From contig JBFISM010000004.1 of assembly GCA_041608535.1 (NCBI GenBank), positions 1 to 64,000 on the forward strand: a stretch of DNA of 64,000 bases. The letters run 5' to 3'. The stretch comes from JBFISM01 sp041608535. Lineage in GTDB: Bacteria > Actinomycetota > Acidimicrobiia > Spongiisociales > UBA5794. Positions 14,339 to 23,555 of this stretch are shown here, one piece after another. Numbering within the stretch: the first letter of the stretch is position 1; each line of letters begins with the position of its first letter. Made by a program: the position numbers and the translations under genes. The notes under the pieces are model-generated. The model searched no databases, was not told the origin of the DNA, and saw only the letters and a list, made by a program, of their open reading frames with translations.

Positions 14339-15459
14339 AGCCGCACTCCGTCGTAGGGAAGTCTGACTTTCACGCTGAACGTGTTGCCGTCGGTCGTCCC
14401 CGCAACCATGTCGCCTGCATAGAGCTCGATGCGCTCGCGCATTCCGGTGAGACCATGACCTCCGGACGGTTGCGCAGGCGCCTCATCCAGATCGCTGTCG
14501 ACCACGATCGTGAGGTCGTCGTCGGAGAAGCTCAAGTTGATCCTCACTGCTGCATCCGGAGCGTGCTTGCGAACGTTGGTCAGTGCCTCTTGAACCACCC
14601 GGTAGGCGGTGAGCTCGAGGCCCGGATGGAGGTCGCGGCGCCGGTTCGACTCGATGCGGACCTTCATCCCGCTGGCTCGCGCCTCGTCGACGAGCGCGTC
14701 GATGTCGGCCAGCTGCGGAGCCGGGTGGCGCATCGCCGGGGCTCCGTTGTCACTGCGCAACACCTGCAACAGCCGGCGCATCTCCTCGAGTGCCTCGTGC
14801 CCACTGCGTTCGATGGCGCGGAGTGACCGTTTGGCGCCTTCCGGGTCGTCGTCGACGAGGAGTCGTGCCATGCCCGCCTGTACGTTGACGACGCTCATGC
14901 TGTGGGCGACCACGTCGTGCAGCTCACGAGCGATCCTCAGACGCTCTTCGACGACAGCGCGTTCGGCCTCACGTCTGGCATCGGCAACCGCCTGCAAACG
15001 TCTGCGTCGAGCCGAGTCGCCGATCAACCAGGCTGCGGCAAAGACGAAGAGATTCCCGGCGAGCGTGTCGAATTGCATCCGCAGCCCCGACAACTCGACG
15101 GCAACCACCAAAGCGGTCCCGGCGGCAGCCAGACCGAGCAGCGACTCGCGGCGAGGCGTCTCGGCGGCGAGTGTGAACATCATCAGCAGCATGGTCACGC
15201 CCAAGCCGACGGTGTCGTTGCCGAGGGCGATGTACCAGAAGCCGGCCGCGATCGAGACAAAGAACGCTGTGCGAGGAGCGCTGCGGCGGATGGCCACCGG
15301 TGCGGAGTGAGCCACTGCCAGCCAGTAGGCGGCACGCATGTCGGCGCCGCTGCGCTGGGCGACTCCAGTCACGATGCTCAGGCTGAGCGCAAGCATGAGC
15401 ATCGCAAGAGCACCGTCGATGAGCTCGTTACGGTGGACGCGGAAGAACTCGCGACTCAT
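14335..15459 (-). CDS. DesK/NarX-type sensor histidine kinase
   Basis: 374 residues. The N-terminal half holds about five membrane helices (roughly residues 15-155) with short loops, so the sensor is membrane-embedded. The HisKA_3 dimerisation motif ERLRIARELHDVVAHSMSVV carries the phospho-His. The ATPase domain has an N-box near EALTNVRKHA and a G-box GGHGLTGMRERIEL. Partner of the overlapping NarL-type regulator. The signal is unknown; such small membrane-embedded kinases often sense cell-envelope-active compounds. Confidence 0.95.
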   Translation of the reverse strand: MSREFFRVHRNELIDGALAMLMLALSLSIVTGVAQRSGADMRAAYWLAVAHSAPVAIRRSAPRTAFFVSIAAGFWYIALGNDTVGLGVTMLLMMFTLAAETPRRESLLGLAAAGTALVVAVELSGLRMQFDTLAGNLFVFAAAWLIGDSARRRRLQAVADARREAERAVVEERLRIARELHDVVAHSMSVVNVQAGMARLLVDDDPEGAKRSLRAIERSGHEALEEMRRLLQVLRSDNGAPAMRHPAPQLADIDALVDEARASGMKVRIESNRRRDLHPGLELTAYRVVQEALTNVRKHAPDAAVRINLSFSDDDLTIVVDSDLDEAPAQPSGGHGLTGMRERIELYAGDMVAGTTDGNTFSVKVRLPYDGVRL

Positions 15460-15562
15460 CGCTCAAGGATAATTCGAGCGCTCCTCGCGGAGATCCATCC
15501 AGGGGCGGATTTCCCAGCCGGTCTGTCCGCCGCCTGGCGTAGAACCAGCGCGCGATACAGCA

Positions 15563-15593
15563 TTGACCTTCCGTCACGATGCTGCTCTACTGT
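15563..15593 (+). promoter_or_regulatory. Predicted promoter of the riboswitch-osmC transcript
   Basis: TTGACC (15563-15568) and TACTGT (15588-15593), a 19-base spacer; TCTACT at 15586-15591 gives 17. Transcription would begin about 7-10 bases later, just before the first stem of the riboswitch. Confidence 0.5.
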
Positions 15594-15605
15594 CGCTCCA
15601 CAACG

Positions 15606-15687
15606 CGCTCATCAAGAGCGGTGGAGGGACAGGCCCTACGAAGCCGCGGCAACCGAGAACGTCGGTGCCAATGCCTGTCGATGAGTC
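15606..15687 (+). ncRNA. SAM-I (S-box) riboswitch
   Basis: The conserved S-box core is readable in order: P1 arm CTCATC (15608-15613), AAGAG, GGTGGAGGGA, GGCCCT, GAAGCC, CGGCAACC, then GGTGCCAATGCCTG and the closing P1 arm GATGAG (15680-15685). S-box RNAs bind S-adenosylmethionine and usually turn off methionine and sulfur genes when SAM is plentiful. Here the first gene downstream is an OsmC-family protein, followed by a flavoprotein. The similarity to the consensus is high enough that I regard the call as firm. Confidence 0.93.
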
Positions 15688-15712
15688 AGCTGACGGCGGT
15701 ATTCCGCTCGCA

Positions 15713-15727
15713 GCGCTCGGAGAGCGC
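15713..15727 (+). promoter_or_regulatory. Expression-platform hairpin of the SAM riboswitch
   Basis: GCGCTC and GAGCGC pair across a GGA loop, 26 bases after the riboswitch and just before the ribosome site AGGAG (15739-15743). There is no U-run, so translational control by occluding the ribosome site is more likely than termination. Confidence 0.4.
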
Positions 15728-15754
15728 GTACCAGCGATAGGAGTCGAGCCACTC

Positions 15755-16315
15755 ATGACAACAACAGAATCCCCCGTAGACAACGGCGTCAACGTTCAGG
15801 CGCTCCTCGACGCCCGCACCGCGCTGAGCGAAGCCCCCGAGGGCGCTCAGTTCACATGGCGGGCGAGCACAGAGTGGGTGGACGGCACCCACAGCAACTC
15901 GGTCGTGGAGAGCTTCCGCGGCCTCGGTGAGGAGCAGGCGCACAAGACCACGTTCACCTTCTCGGCCGATCATCCCGAGGTGTTCGCCGCAGAGGACAAC
16001 GGCGCCACTCCCGTTGAGTACGTGCTGGTCGGGCTGGCGAGCTGCCTCACCGCCGGTGTGGCTTCGGTGGCGCAGAACCGGGAGATCCAGCTCAACTCGG
16101 TGAAGGCGACGATCGAGGGCGACATGGACATCCTCGGCATCCTCGGCGGCGATCCCGAGGTGCGTAACGGCTTCAACTCGATCCGGGTGAACTACGAGAT
16201 CGACGCCGACGCCACTCCCCAGGAGATCGAGGCGCTGGTGGCCCAGTCGCAGAAGCGCTCAGCCGTCTTCGACGTGATCACCAACCCGACGAACGTCTCG
16301 GTGACGGTGAACTAG
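15755..16315 (+). CDS. OsmC-family protein under SAM riboswitch control
   Basis: 186 residues from ATG 15755 (AGGAG 11 bases upstream). The OsmC fold is seen in ESFRGLGEEQAHKTTFTFSADHPEVF, GATPVEYVLVGLASCLTAGVASVAQNR and the C-terminal KRSAVFDVITNPTNVSVTV. One catalytic-position Cys is present in LASCLT. The second usual Cys is replaced by Asp in the SAVFDVI segment, so a classic two-Cys peroxidase mechanism is not available. OsmC proteins act on peroxides or thiols in the cytosol. The S-box points instead to sulfur or methionine metabolism. The flavoprotein gene starts 17 bases downstream, probably in the same transcript. Confidence 0.9.
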   Translation: MTTTESPVDNGVNVQALLDARTALSEAPEGAQFTWRASTEWVDGTHSNSVVESFRGLGEEQAHKTTFTFSADHPEVFAAEDNGATPVEYVLVGLASCLTAGVASVAQNREIQLNSVKATIEGDMDILGILGGDPEVRNGFNSIRVNYEIDADATPQEIEALVAQSQKRSAVFDVITNPTNVSVTVN

Positions 16316-16331
16316 ACGTCAGCCGATCCTG

Positions 16332-17600
16332 GTGGACACCCCCGTCATCGTGATCGGGGCCGGTCACTCCGGTCTCGCGATCAGCCGCTGCCTCACCGAG
16401 CGTTCCATCGATCACCTGATCCTGGAACGCGGTGAGGTGGCACACACCTGGCGAACGGAGCGGTGGGACTCGCTACGGCTGCTGACGCCGAACTGGCAGA
16501 CGCGTCTTCCCGGATTCGCCTACGACGGCGACGATCCGGATGGGTTCATGACCATGCCGGAGGTGATCGATTTCATCGATCGGTATGCCGCCAAGATCGA
16601 CGCACCGGTGCTGACCGGCACGGCTGTCTTGTCGCTGCGCCGGGGTGATCCGGGATACGAGATCGCCACCAGCAACGGCACCTATCGAGCGAAGGCGGTG
16701 GTGCTGGCCAGCGGCGGGTTCAACCTCCCGAAGCTGCCCGCCGTGGCTGCAGACATGCCCGGCCGGGTGGAGTCCCTCACCCCGGCCACGTACCGGCGAG
16801 CCGATCTGCTCCGCGACGGCGGAGTGTTGATCGTGGGAGCGTCGGCCAGCGGTATCCAGATCGCCGACGAGGTGCAGCGCTCCGGCCGACGCGTGACGAT
16901 CGCCGTGGGCGAACACGTCCGGATGCCGCGTACCTACCGGGGCCGGGACATCCAGTGGTGGATGGAGGTGACCGGGAGACTCGACGAGCGCTATGACGAG
17001 GTCGACGATCTGGTTCGAGCCCGCCACGTGCCATCACCACAGCTCGTGGGCACACCCGATCGCATGACCCTCGATCTCAATGCTCTCCGCAACGGCGGCG
17101 CCCGTCTCGTCGGGAGGATCGCAGCCATCGACGAGGGCGTTGCTCATCTCTCCGGGTCGCTGCGCAACGTGTGCAACCTGGCGGATCTCAAGCTGATCAG
17201 GATCCTCGACGACTTCGACGAGTGGGCTGCGACGACGGGAGTCGATCACGACGTGGACGCTTCCGAGCGTTTTGCGCCGACGATCGTGCCGGAGGCGCCG
17301 CAGCTCAGCATCGGTCTGCACGAGTTCGCCACGGTCATCTGGGCCACCGGCTACCGTCCCGACTATTCCTGGCTGGACATCCCGGTGCTCGATCGCAAGG
17401 GTGACATACGTCACGACGGCGGCGTTGTCGTGTCCTCACCGGGTCTCTACCGCATCGGTCTCAACTTCTTGCGCCGACGCAAGTCGAGCTTCATCCACGG
17501 TGCCGAGGATGATGCCAGGGACATCGTCGAGAATCTGGCCGGTTTTCTCGCGACGGGGAGCGTTCATCCGCCCCAGCCCGCCGACTCGGCCGGCAGTTGA
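16332..17600 (+). CDS. Flavin-containing monooxygenase-like FAD/NADP oxidoreductase
   Basis: 422 residues from GTG 16332. An FAD-binding GAGHSG lies at residues 8-13, FMO-type motifs follow (TWRTERWDSLRLLTPNW), and a second nucleotide site is GASASG near residue 175. ATGYRPDYSW near the C-terminus is the usual ATG motif. The family includes K+-transport-associated flavoproteins and sulfur- or nitrogen-oxygenating FMOs. It follows osmC closely and so shares the SAM riboswitch. Oxidation of a methylated sulfur compound would fit, but the substrate is not shown by the sequence. It converges with the USP gene, with one base between stops. Confidence 0.85.
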   Translation: MDTPVIVIGAGHSGLAISRCLTERSIDHLILERGEVAHTWRTERWDSLRLLTPNWQTRLPGFAYDGDDPDGFMTMPEVIDFIDRYAAKIDAPVLTGTAVLSLRRGDPGYEIATSNGTYRAKAVVLASGGFNLPKLPAVAADMPGRVESLTPATYRRADLLRDGGVLIVGASASGIQIADEVQRSGRRVTIAVGEHVRMPRTYRGRDIQWWMEVTGRLDERYDEVDDLVRARHVPSPQLVGTPDRMTLDLNALRNGGARLVGRIAAIDEGVAHLSGSLRNVCNLADLKLIRILDDFDEWAATTGVDHDVDASERFAPTIVPEAPQLSIGLHEFATVIWATGYRPDYSWLDIPVLDRKGDIRHDGGVVVSSPGLYRIGLNFLRRRKSSFIHGAEDDARDIVENLAGFLATGSVHPPQPADSAGS

Positions 17601-17601
17601 G

Positions 17602-18150
17602 CTACTCCGCGCGGCCCTCGCGCAGCACGAGCACCGCAACCCCGGCTTGCCGCACCAGCTTGGTTCCGGTCGAGCCGAGGAGCCCTTCGAACCGCCCCTG
17701 ACCGTGGCTGCCGATCACGAGCAGCGAGGCTTGACGCAACTCGAGCTCTTGGAGGACCGTGCGGGCCACGTGCCCTTCAGTGGTGCGCCACGTGGCGTTG
17801 GCGGGAACACCTCGTTTGGCGAGCGCGTCGATGATTGGTTTGGTGCGCAGCTCGGCGGTGGAGGCGATTGCGGTCAGGACCGGCGAGTCGGTCGGGGGTG
17901 GAGGTGAGACCGGGTGCTTCGGTGCGAGGCGTTCGGCGGCGCGGTCGCCCGCGGTGAAACCCTGACCCGCTTCGAGTGCGATGGCGGCGGCTTCGCGGAC
18001 CCCGCTGTCACCCAGTCGCCGCAGGAAATCGGTGGGGATGCTGACGGCGGTGAATACCGAGACGGAATCGCCTTCCTGATGGAAGCGGGCGACCGCATCG
18101 GCGGCTCGATGCGGATCGAGCGTGCCGTCGGTGGCGACCAGGATGTGCAT
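17602..18150 (-). CDS. Universal stress protein (UspA family)
   Basis: 182 residues with the UspA fold: MHILVATDGTLDPHRAADAV at the start and the ATP-site signature VIGSHGQGRFEGLLGSTGTKLV near residue 145. A longer mid-section (PKHPVSPPPPTDSP) distinguishes it from short USPs. It probably binds ATP and modulates stress survival. It lies just downstream of the large permease gene on the same strand (46-base gap). Confidence 0.9.
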   Translation of the reverse strand: MHILVATDGTLDPHRAADAVARFHQEGDSVSVFTAVSIPTDFLRRLGDSGVREAAAIALEAGQGFTAGDRAAERLAPKHPVSPPPPTDSPVLTAIASTAELRTKPIIDALAKRGVPANATWRTTEGHVARTVLQELELRQASLLVIGSHGQGRFEGLLGSTGTKLVRQAGVAVLVLREGRAE

Positions 18151-18196
18151 GTTGGCCCTTTCGCAACGTACGTGGCGGGATGGTAGACGCCGGCGA

Positions 18197-20680
18197 TCAG
18201 CTGCGTTTTTGGGTCAGGCGCACCACCTCGCCCCGCGCTGCATCCACTCTGGCTCGTGCCGCCATGGCCCGCCGCCCGATACGCGCCAAGCGCTCTTCGG
18301 CTTGGGCGAGCGCACGCAGATCCTCCGGGTTGGTCGACGTTGCCGCGGTGTGGCGAAGATGCAGCACGCGCTCCTCCCACTCCTTGACGTTTCCGAGCAG
18401 GGCCGCGAGCCTCGCCTCGGCATCTTCGAGATCCTCTTCGGCGGCGGCGATCTGCCCGGGGAGTCCGGAGTCGGGACCGGCAGCCAGATCGATCGGTGCT
18501 CCCGCCAGTACCCCCGCAGTCATGGGGAGCCCGCGCATGAGGTCGTCGAGGGGCATGTCGAACGGACCAAAGATCTCCTCACGGCGGATCCGCATGGGAA
18601 CGAACACGATGGCGGCGTCACCACACGCTTCGATGAGGGCGGCGGCGTCGTGATACTCCAGCACCTCGGGAACCGCCCGGATACGGGCCTGCTCCAGCAG
18701 CTCCACCAGCTGCTCTCGCACCCGGCTCGGTGAGACATCGTCGGCGGCGCTCGACACCACCCTGATGGTGCACGATGACCACGCCTCGGTCCTGGTGAAC
18801 AGATAGGCAGCGAGCAGTGATAGCCTGCTGGTGTCGTCGTCGGTGCGCCACCACACGTCGATACGGCGCTCCCGCTCCATCCGATGCGTCATGGCGCTCC
18901 AGCGCTCGTCGTCCGTGGTGACGGAAACCACGTTGACCCCCAAGCGATGAACGTCTTGGAGAGCGTCGATGTACAGCATGCGCCGTTGCCGGTCCTTCGA
19001 CTCCGGCCACCCGAACAGCGCCGTGTTGGCTCGCAGCGACCCGAGACCAAACGCCTGCACCACCACCGGCAGCGCCTCCATGCCGTCGGCGGCGAGCACC
19101 GCCCGAGCATGCACGCTGAGTCCCAGCTCCGCTATCTGCTCGTTGAGTAACGTCTGCTCGGTTTCCCGCAACCTCCTCCCCGCGAGACCGTCTCCCTCGA
19201 CGATGCGGATCGCCGCAGTGAGTCCGCTGTCGCCCTCCAACCAGGCGGCGAATCGAAGAAGCCGAGACCGGCGCACCGGGTCGGCCGAGAACGCCAGGAT
19301 CTGCGGCCGCCAGTTGCGGGCGCTCTCCGGTTCGGCGGCGAGTGCGTTGATGCTCTCTTTCGCCCGCTGGAAGTGGTGGGAGTGGCTGGCATCCACCCAC
19401 CGCTCGGGCCGCTCGCTGCGCAGCAGGTACTGGTAGATGGCGAACAGCACGAGCACGGCCCCGGCGCCGGCCAGGACGTTGATCGCCAGCATCGCTCCCA
19501 AACACGCAAGAGCGCCGGCGAGCGAGATCCGCTTGTCGAAGAAGCGGAACCGTGGTCGGAACGAAGGGCTCTTGGCGCGGGCCTCGAAATACGTTGCGTA
19601 GTTCAGCAAGCCGTAGGAGATGAGGAAGAACATCGACACGACGGGGGCGATCGCATTGAGGTCGCCCAGGGCTACGGTCGCCAGCGCAACCACGAGCGAG
19701 AAGACGACGCCCCGGCGTGGGTTGTTCAGCTCGCCGAACCCCTTGGCGAACGGATTGAGTATCGGGAAGACCTTGTCTGCCGCGAGCGATTGGAGGATGC
19801 GCGGCGCCCCGAGGAATGACGCCATGGCCGACGAGAGCGTTGCTGCGATGACACCGGCATCCACCAAGAACCCCGGCACGGCGATCGTGGTCATGATGTC
19901 GGTGTTGGCGATCAGCTCGCTCGACCTTGCGTTGCCGGCAAGCAGGACCGCGACCGAGAAGTAGACGAGCATCGACAGACCGACGGCGATGAATGTTCCG
20001 CGGGGCAGGCTCTTGCCGGGGTCACGCAGATCCCCGGACATGCTGACGCCTTGGGTGAACCCTGTCACCGCCGGGAAGAAGATCGCAAAGACCGCCCAGA
20101 ACCCGAGCGCTCCAGGCGGAGCGTCCCACCCCTCGGTGATGAGCTCGGAGTCGAAGCCGCCCAGTGCTCCCGCATAGAAAGCGATCAACGCCGCAAGGAG
20201 GATCCCCATGACCACGAACTGGAACCTGCTGGCGACATCGGCGCCTGCCCAGGCGAGGAAGAACAGCGCACCCACCGCTACCGCGGCAATGAGTTGGGCG
20301 AGACCCGCAGACGTGCTGCCGAACAACGACGCCACTGCTTCGCCAAAGCCGATGGCATAGAAGGCGATCGACACCGATTGGGCGAGGAACAGCACGATCC
20401 CGATGGCCCCGCCGAACTCGACACCCAAGGTGCGTGAGATGAGGTAGTAGTCGCCCCCACCGCGCACCTCCATGTTGGTGGAGATCGCAGCGAGCGAGAA
20501 GCTCGTGAGGACGGACACCATGTTGGCGATGGCGATGATCACGAGCGCCCGGAGCAACCCGGCGTTGCCCACCACGTACCCGGTCCGCAGAAACAGGATG
20601 ATGCCGAGGATCGTGAGAATCGACGGCGTGAACACCCCGGCGAAGGTGCCCAGGGTTCCGGTCCGCGTCTGCGTTTTCAC
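18197..20680 (-). CDS. Cation-chloride-cotransporter-like APC permease with cytosolic domain
   Basis: 827 residues from GTG 20680. Residues about 12-440 hold some twelve membrane helices starting TFAGVFTPSILTILGIILFLRTGYVVG, the opening typical of SLC12/CCC-type transporters, and continue through GGGDYYLISRTLG and SYGLLNYATYFEARAKSPSFRPRFRFF. Residues about 450-827 are a large cytosolic region with SLC12-like beta/alpha segments and a C-terminal coiled coil (EDLEDAEARLAALLGNVKEWEERVL). Such bacterial proteins probably carry K+, Na+, Cl- or amino acids; the substrate is not clear here. The upstream frame extension beyond GTG lacks coding character. Confidence 0.85.
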   Translation of the reverse strand: MKTQTRTGTLGTFAGVFTPSILTILGIILFLRTGYVVGNAGLLRALVIIAIANMVSVLTSFSLAAISTNMEVRGGGDYYLISRTLGVEFGGAIGIVLFLAQSVSIAFYAIGFGEAVASLFGSTSAGLAQLIAAVAVGALFFLAWAGADVASRFQFVVMGILLAALIAFYAGALGGFDSELITEGWDAPPGALGFWAVFAIFFPAVTGFTQGVSMSGDLRDPGKSLPRGTFIAVGLSMLVYFSVAVLLAGNARSSELIANTDIMTTIAVPGFLVDAGVIAATLSSAMASFLGAPRILQSLAADKVFPILNPFAKGFGELNNPRRGVVFSLVVALATVALGDLNAIAPVVSMFFLISYGLLNYATYFEARAKSPSFRPRFRFFDKRISLAGALACLGAMLAINVLAGAGAVLVLFAIYQYLLRSERPERWVDASHSHHFQRAKESINALAAEPESARNWRPQILAFSADPVRRSRLLRFAAWLEGDSGLTAAIRIVEGDGLAGRRLRETEQTLLNEQIAELGLSVHARAVLAADGMEALPVVVQAFGLGSLRANTALFGWPESKDRQRRMLYIDALQDVHRLGVNVVSVTTDDERWSAMTHRMERERRIDVWWRTDDDTSRLSLLAAYLFTRTEAWSSCTIRVVSSAADDVSPSRVREQLVELLEQARIRAVPEVLEYHDAAALIEACGDAAIVFVPMRIRREEIFGPFDMPLDDLMRGLPMTAGVLAGAPIDLAAGPDSGLPGQIAAAEEDLEDAEARLAALLGNVKEWEERVLHLRHTAATSTNPEDLRALAQAEERLARIGRRAMAARARVDAARGEVVRLTQKRS

Positions 20681-20795
20681 GGCGGCATTCTCGTCGTTTC
20701 CCCATGGGTTCGGCGTCTCATTTCCAGAGAAATCCGACGATCTGGCCGTCGTGGCGTTCCGCTGGGTACGGTGATGCCACCAACAAGGCGGCACC

Positions 20796-22361
20796 GTGGC
20801 TCGTGAGACGCAAGTGGCAATCGTGGGTGGGGGTCCCGTTGGCCTCGGTCTGGCGATCGAGCTGGGCCAGCGGGGCATCCACTGTGTCGTCGTCGAGCGG
20901 GAGACCGAGCTGCATCGCATCCCCAAGGGCCAGAACCTCACGCAGCGCACCATGGAGCACTTCCGCACGTGGGGGGTCGAGCAGCAGGTGCGTGCCGCCC
21001 GCGTCATGCCACCCGGGTACCCGGCATCGGGAGTCAATGCGTACGGGACGCTGCTCGGCCGGTATGCGCATCCGTGGTTCCGCCGCAGCTCCGTCGACGG
21101 GTTCTACTTCGCTGGCAATGAGCGATTGCCCCAATACCTCACCGAAGCTGTGCTGCGGTCTCGGGTGGCAGAGCTACCCACCGTCTCATGCCGTTATGGC
21201 ACCACCGTCCGACGCCTCGACCAGCGAGACGACTCCGTGACGATCGACACCGATGACACCACCATCGTCGCTGAGTACGCCGTGGGGTGTGATGGCAGCC
21301 ACTCGACGGTGCGCGGGCAGGCCGGCATATCCCAGACACGAACCGATCACGACCGCCGGATGGTGCTGCTGGTGTTCCGTTCCCGAGGGCTGCACGAGCT
21401 CGTGTCCGCTCGTTTCGGCGAGGCCTCTTTCTTCAACATCCTCCATCCCGAGCTCGACGGATACTGGCGCTTCCTCGGCCGGGTCGATGTGGGGGAGAGC
21501 TGGTTCTTCCACGCCCCCGTGCCCGCGGCGACCACTGCGAGCACCCTCGACCCGGCTGCACTGCTCGCCAGCGCGGTGGGGGATGCGTTCGACCTGGAGG
21601 TGGACTACGTGGGGTTTTGGGATCTGCGCATCGCCGTTGCCGACGATTACCGGAGCCGGCGGACGTTCGTCGCCGGTGACGCTGCGCACAGCCATCCACC
21701 GTACGGTGGCTACGGCATCAATCTTGGGTTGGAGGATGCCCGCAATCTGGGCTGGAAGCTGGCCGCGGCGCTGGAGGGGTGGGGTGGAGAGGCGCTGCTC
21801 GATTCCTACACGGATGAGCGCAGAGCGGTGTTCGTGTCGACGGCCCGCGACTTCATCGCCGCCTTCATCGAAGATGACCGGGCCTTCATCGCAGCCCACG
21901 ATCCCAACCGGGATGAGGCCGACTTTGCGGAAGCTTGGGAGGAGCGCAGGCGAGGATCCAACCGGGCGGTGACCGAGTTCGAGCCGAATTACGAGGGCTC
22001 GCCGCTCGTGTTCGGACCAGGGGGGGCAGTGAGCTCGGCGGTGGGATCACATGAGATCACGGCACGGCCCGGACACCACCTGGCGCCACCCACACCCGAC
22101 ACCGCCGGTGAGCTGTTCGCCGCCCTCGGTTCCGGATTCGCTCTCATCGCTGCTCCCGACCGCAGGGAGGTAATGGATGGCTTTGCGACGGCCGCCGCGG
22201 CGATGCGGATTCCGCTTGCCGTCGTTCCGGCGCCTGCCGAGACGACCTCGACGCTCGGCTCCCACCTCGTGCTCGTTCGCCCCGATCACTTCGTTGCCTG
22301 GGTCGGCGATGGCAGCGCCGTCGATCCGCAACGGGTGCTGGCAACCGCAGTCGGCCGCTGA
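20796..22361 (+). CDS. FAD-dependent aromatic monooxygenase (PheA/TfdB-like)
   Basis: 521 residues from GTG 20796. The dinucleotide site is GGGPVGLGLAIELG at the N-terminus, the DG motif is AVGCDGSHSTVR near residue 170, and the GD motif RTFVAGDAAHSHPPYGGYGINLGLEDARNLGWKL is near residue 290. The C-terminal thioredoxin-like domain is short and lacks redox Cys. Family members hydroxylate phenols or related rings using NAD(P)H and O2. Its start codon lies in a GC-rich hairpin arm (20770-20797). The MetE-like gene follows after 66 bases, and an ALDH and transporters are nearby, so it probably belongs to an aromatic degradation set. Confidence 0.85.
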   Translation: MARETQVAIVGGGPVGLGLAIELGQRGIHCVVVERETELHRIPKGQNLTQRTMEHFRTWGVEQQVRAARVMPPGYPASGVNAYGTLLGRYAHPWFRRSSVDGFYFAGNERLPQYLTEAVLRSRVAELPTVSCRYGTTVRRLDQRDDSVTIDTDDTTIVAEYAVGCDGSHSTVRGQAGISQTRTDHDRRMVLLVFRSRGLHELVSARFGEASFFNILHPELDGYWRFLGRVDVGESWFFHAPVPAATTASTLDPAALLASAVGDAFDLEVDYVGFWDLRIAVADDYRSRRTFVAGDAAHSHPPYGGYGINLGLEDARNLGWKLAAALEGWGGEALLDSYTDERRAVFVSTARDFIAAFIEDDRAFIAAHDPNRDEADFAEAWEERRRGSNRAVTEFEPNYEGSPLVFGPGGAVSSAVGSHEITARPGHHLAPPTPDTAGELFAALGSGFALIAAPDRREVMDGFATAAAAMRIPLAVVPAPAETTSTLGSHLVLVRPDHFVAWVGDGSAVDPQRVLATAVGR

Positions 22362-22427
22362 CCCTCCTGGCTACGATTCGACCGAGCCGAGGCCAGAGAG
22401 AGGGACCAGAGAGAAGGATCATGTGCC

Positions 22428-23555
22428 GTGGGGACTGATGGACCACCATTTCGAGCCGATCACGTCGGCAGTCTGCTCCGACCGCAATCCGTGCTCGATG
22501 GCCGGGCGGCTCATGCCGCCGGGGAGCTGACCGCAGCGGGTCTGCGCGAGGTCGAGAACGAAGCGATCCGGGAGGCGGTGGCCCGCACCGAGCAGATCGG
22601 ACTGAGCGGAATCACGGACGGCGAGTTCCGCCGGACGTTCTTCCACACCGATTTTCTGGAACAGCTCGACGGGGTCACGGTCACCGAAGGTGAGTTTCTG
22701 GCGACGTTTCGCCGAGACGACGGCACCACGGTCGGCCTCAAGCCGCCGACCATGAAGGTGACGGGACCGATCCGACACGGCAAACCGATCCAAGGCGACG
22801 ACTTCGACTTCCTGGCCTCGGTCGTGACCCGCACCCCCAAGGTGTCGATTCCGGCCCCGTCCATGCTGCATTTCCGTGGAGGCCGAGAGGGCATCAGCCA
22901 GGAGGCATACCCGGATCTCGAGGATTTCTTCGACGATCTCACTGCGGCGTACCGCGAAGAGATCGCCGACCTGGCAGACCGCGGCTGCCGCTATCTCCAG
23001 CTCGACGACACCAACCTCGCCTACCTGTGCGATCCCACCGTTCGCCAGCGCACCGCCGACAGGGGTGACGACCCCGACGAGCTCGTCCACCTGTACGCCA
23101 GGTTGGTGAATGACTCGATCAAGGAGCGTCCCGCCGGCATGACGGTGGCCATCCACCTGTGCCGGGGGAATTACCGCAGCGCCTGGGTCACCGAAGGCGG
23201 GTACGACCCGGTAGCCGAGATCCTGTTCCCCGAGATGGATGTCGACGCATTCTTCCTGGAGTACGACGACGAGCGCTCCGGCGACTTCTCGCCGCTGCGG
23301 TTCCTGCCGAAGGACAAGATGGTGGTGCTTGGGGTGATGTCGTCGAAGCATCCCGACGTGGAGAGCGCCGACGATGTCAAGCGCCGTATCGAAGAGGCAG
23401 CCCGGCTCGTTGATCTCGACCAGTGCGCCCTGAGCCACCAATGCGGTTTCTCCTCCACCGTCGAGGGCAACGAGCTGACCGAGGACGATCAATGGCGCAA
23501 ACTGGCACGCGTTGTCGAGGTCGCCGGCGACGTTTGGGGGTATCAGCCGGGTTGA
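22428..23555 (+). CDS. Cobalamin-independent methionine synthase-like (MetE C-terminal domain) methyltransferase
   Basis: 375 residues, the size of stand-alone MetE C-terminal-domain proteins (YxjG type). The zinc-site set is visible: H243-x-C245 in AIHLCRGNYR, a Glu in FFLEYDDER and Cys339 in SHQCGFSSTVEG. The N-terminus FRADHVGSLLRP is typical. True MetE moves a methyl from methyl-tetrahydrofolate to homocysteine. Stand-alone forms often use other methyl donors or catabolic substrates. There is no riboswitch upstream, unlike the OsmC unit. Its last 13 bases overlap the convergent ALDH gene. Neighbouring oxidative enzymes suggest a catabolic role, which is an inference. Confidence 0.85.
   Translation: MGTDGPPFRADHVGSLLRPQSVLDGRAAHAAGELTAAGLREVENEAIREAVARTEQIGLSGITDGEFRRTFFHTDFLEQLDGVTVTEGEFLATFRRDDGTTVGLKPPTMKVTGPIRHGKPIQGDDFDFLASVVTRTPKVSIPAPSMLHFRGGREGISQEAYPDLEDFFDDLTAAYREEIADLADRGCRYLQLDDTNLAYLCDPTVRQRTADRGDDPDELVHLYARLVNDSIKERPAGMTVAIHLCRGNYRSAWVTEGGYDPVAEILFPEMDVDAFFLEYDDERSGDFSPLRFLPKDKMVVLGVMSSKHPDVESADDVKRRIEEAARLVDLDQCALSHQCGFSSTVEGNELTEDDQWRKLARVVEVAGDVWGYQPG

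Larger units (their letters stand above)
15460..15754. other. Regulatory gap between the kinase and osmC
   Basis: A gene-free stretch of 295 bases. It holds the kinase promoter region on the left, a likely rightward promoter (15563-15593), a SAM-I riboswitch (15606-15687) and its expression platform (15713-15755). Nothing else is seen. Confidence 0.7.

Noticed and set aside
16545..16562. Palindromic GATCGAT-type repeat resembling the ArsR operator
   Set aside because: It lies inside the flavoprotein coding sequence and does not keep the CATCGA-N6-TCGATG arms.
18197..21037. Permease start at 21037
   Set aside because: The first 120 residues lack family similarity and overlap the divergent monooxygenase gene; GTG 20680 matches the transporter N-terminus.
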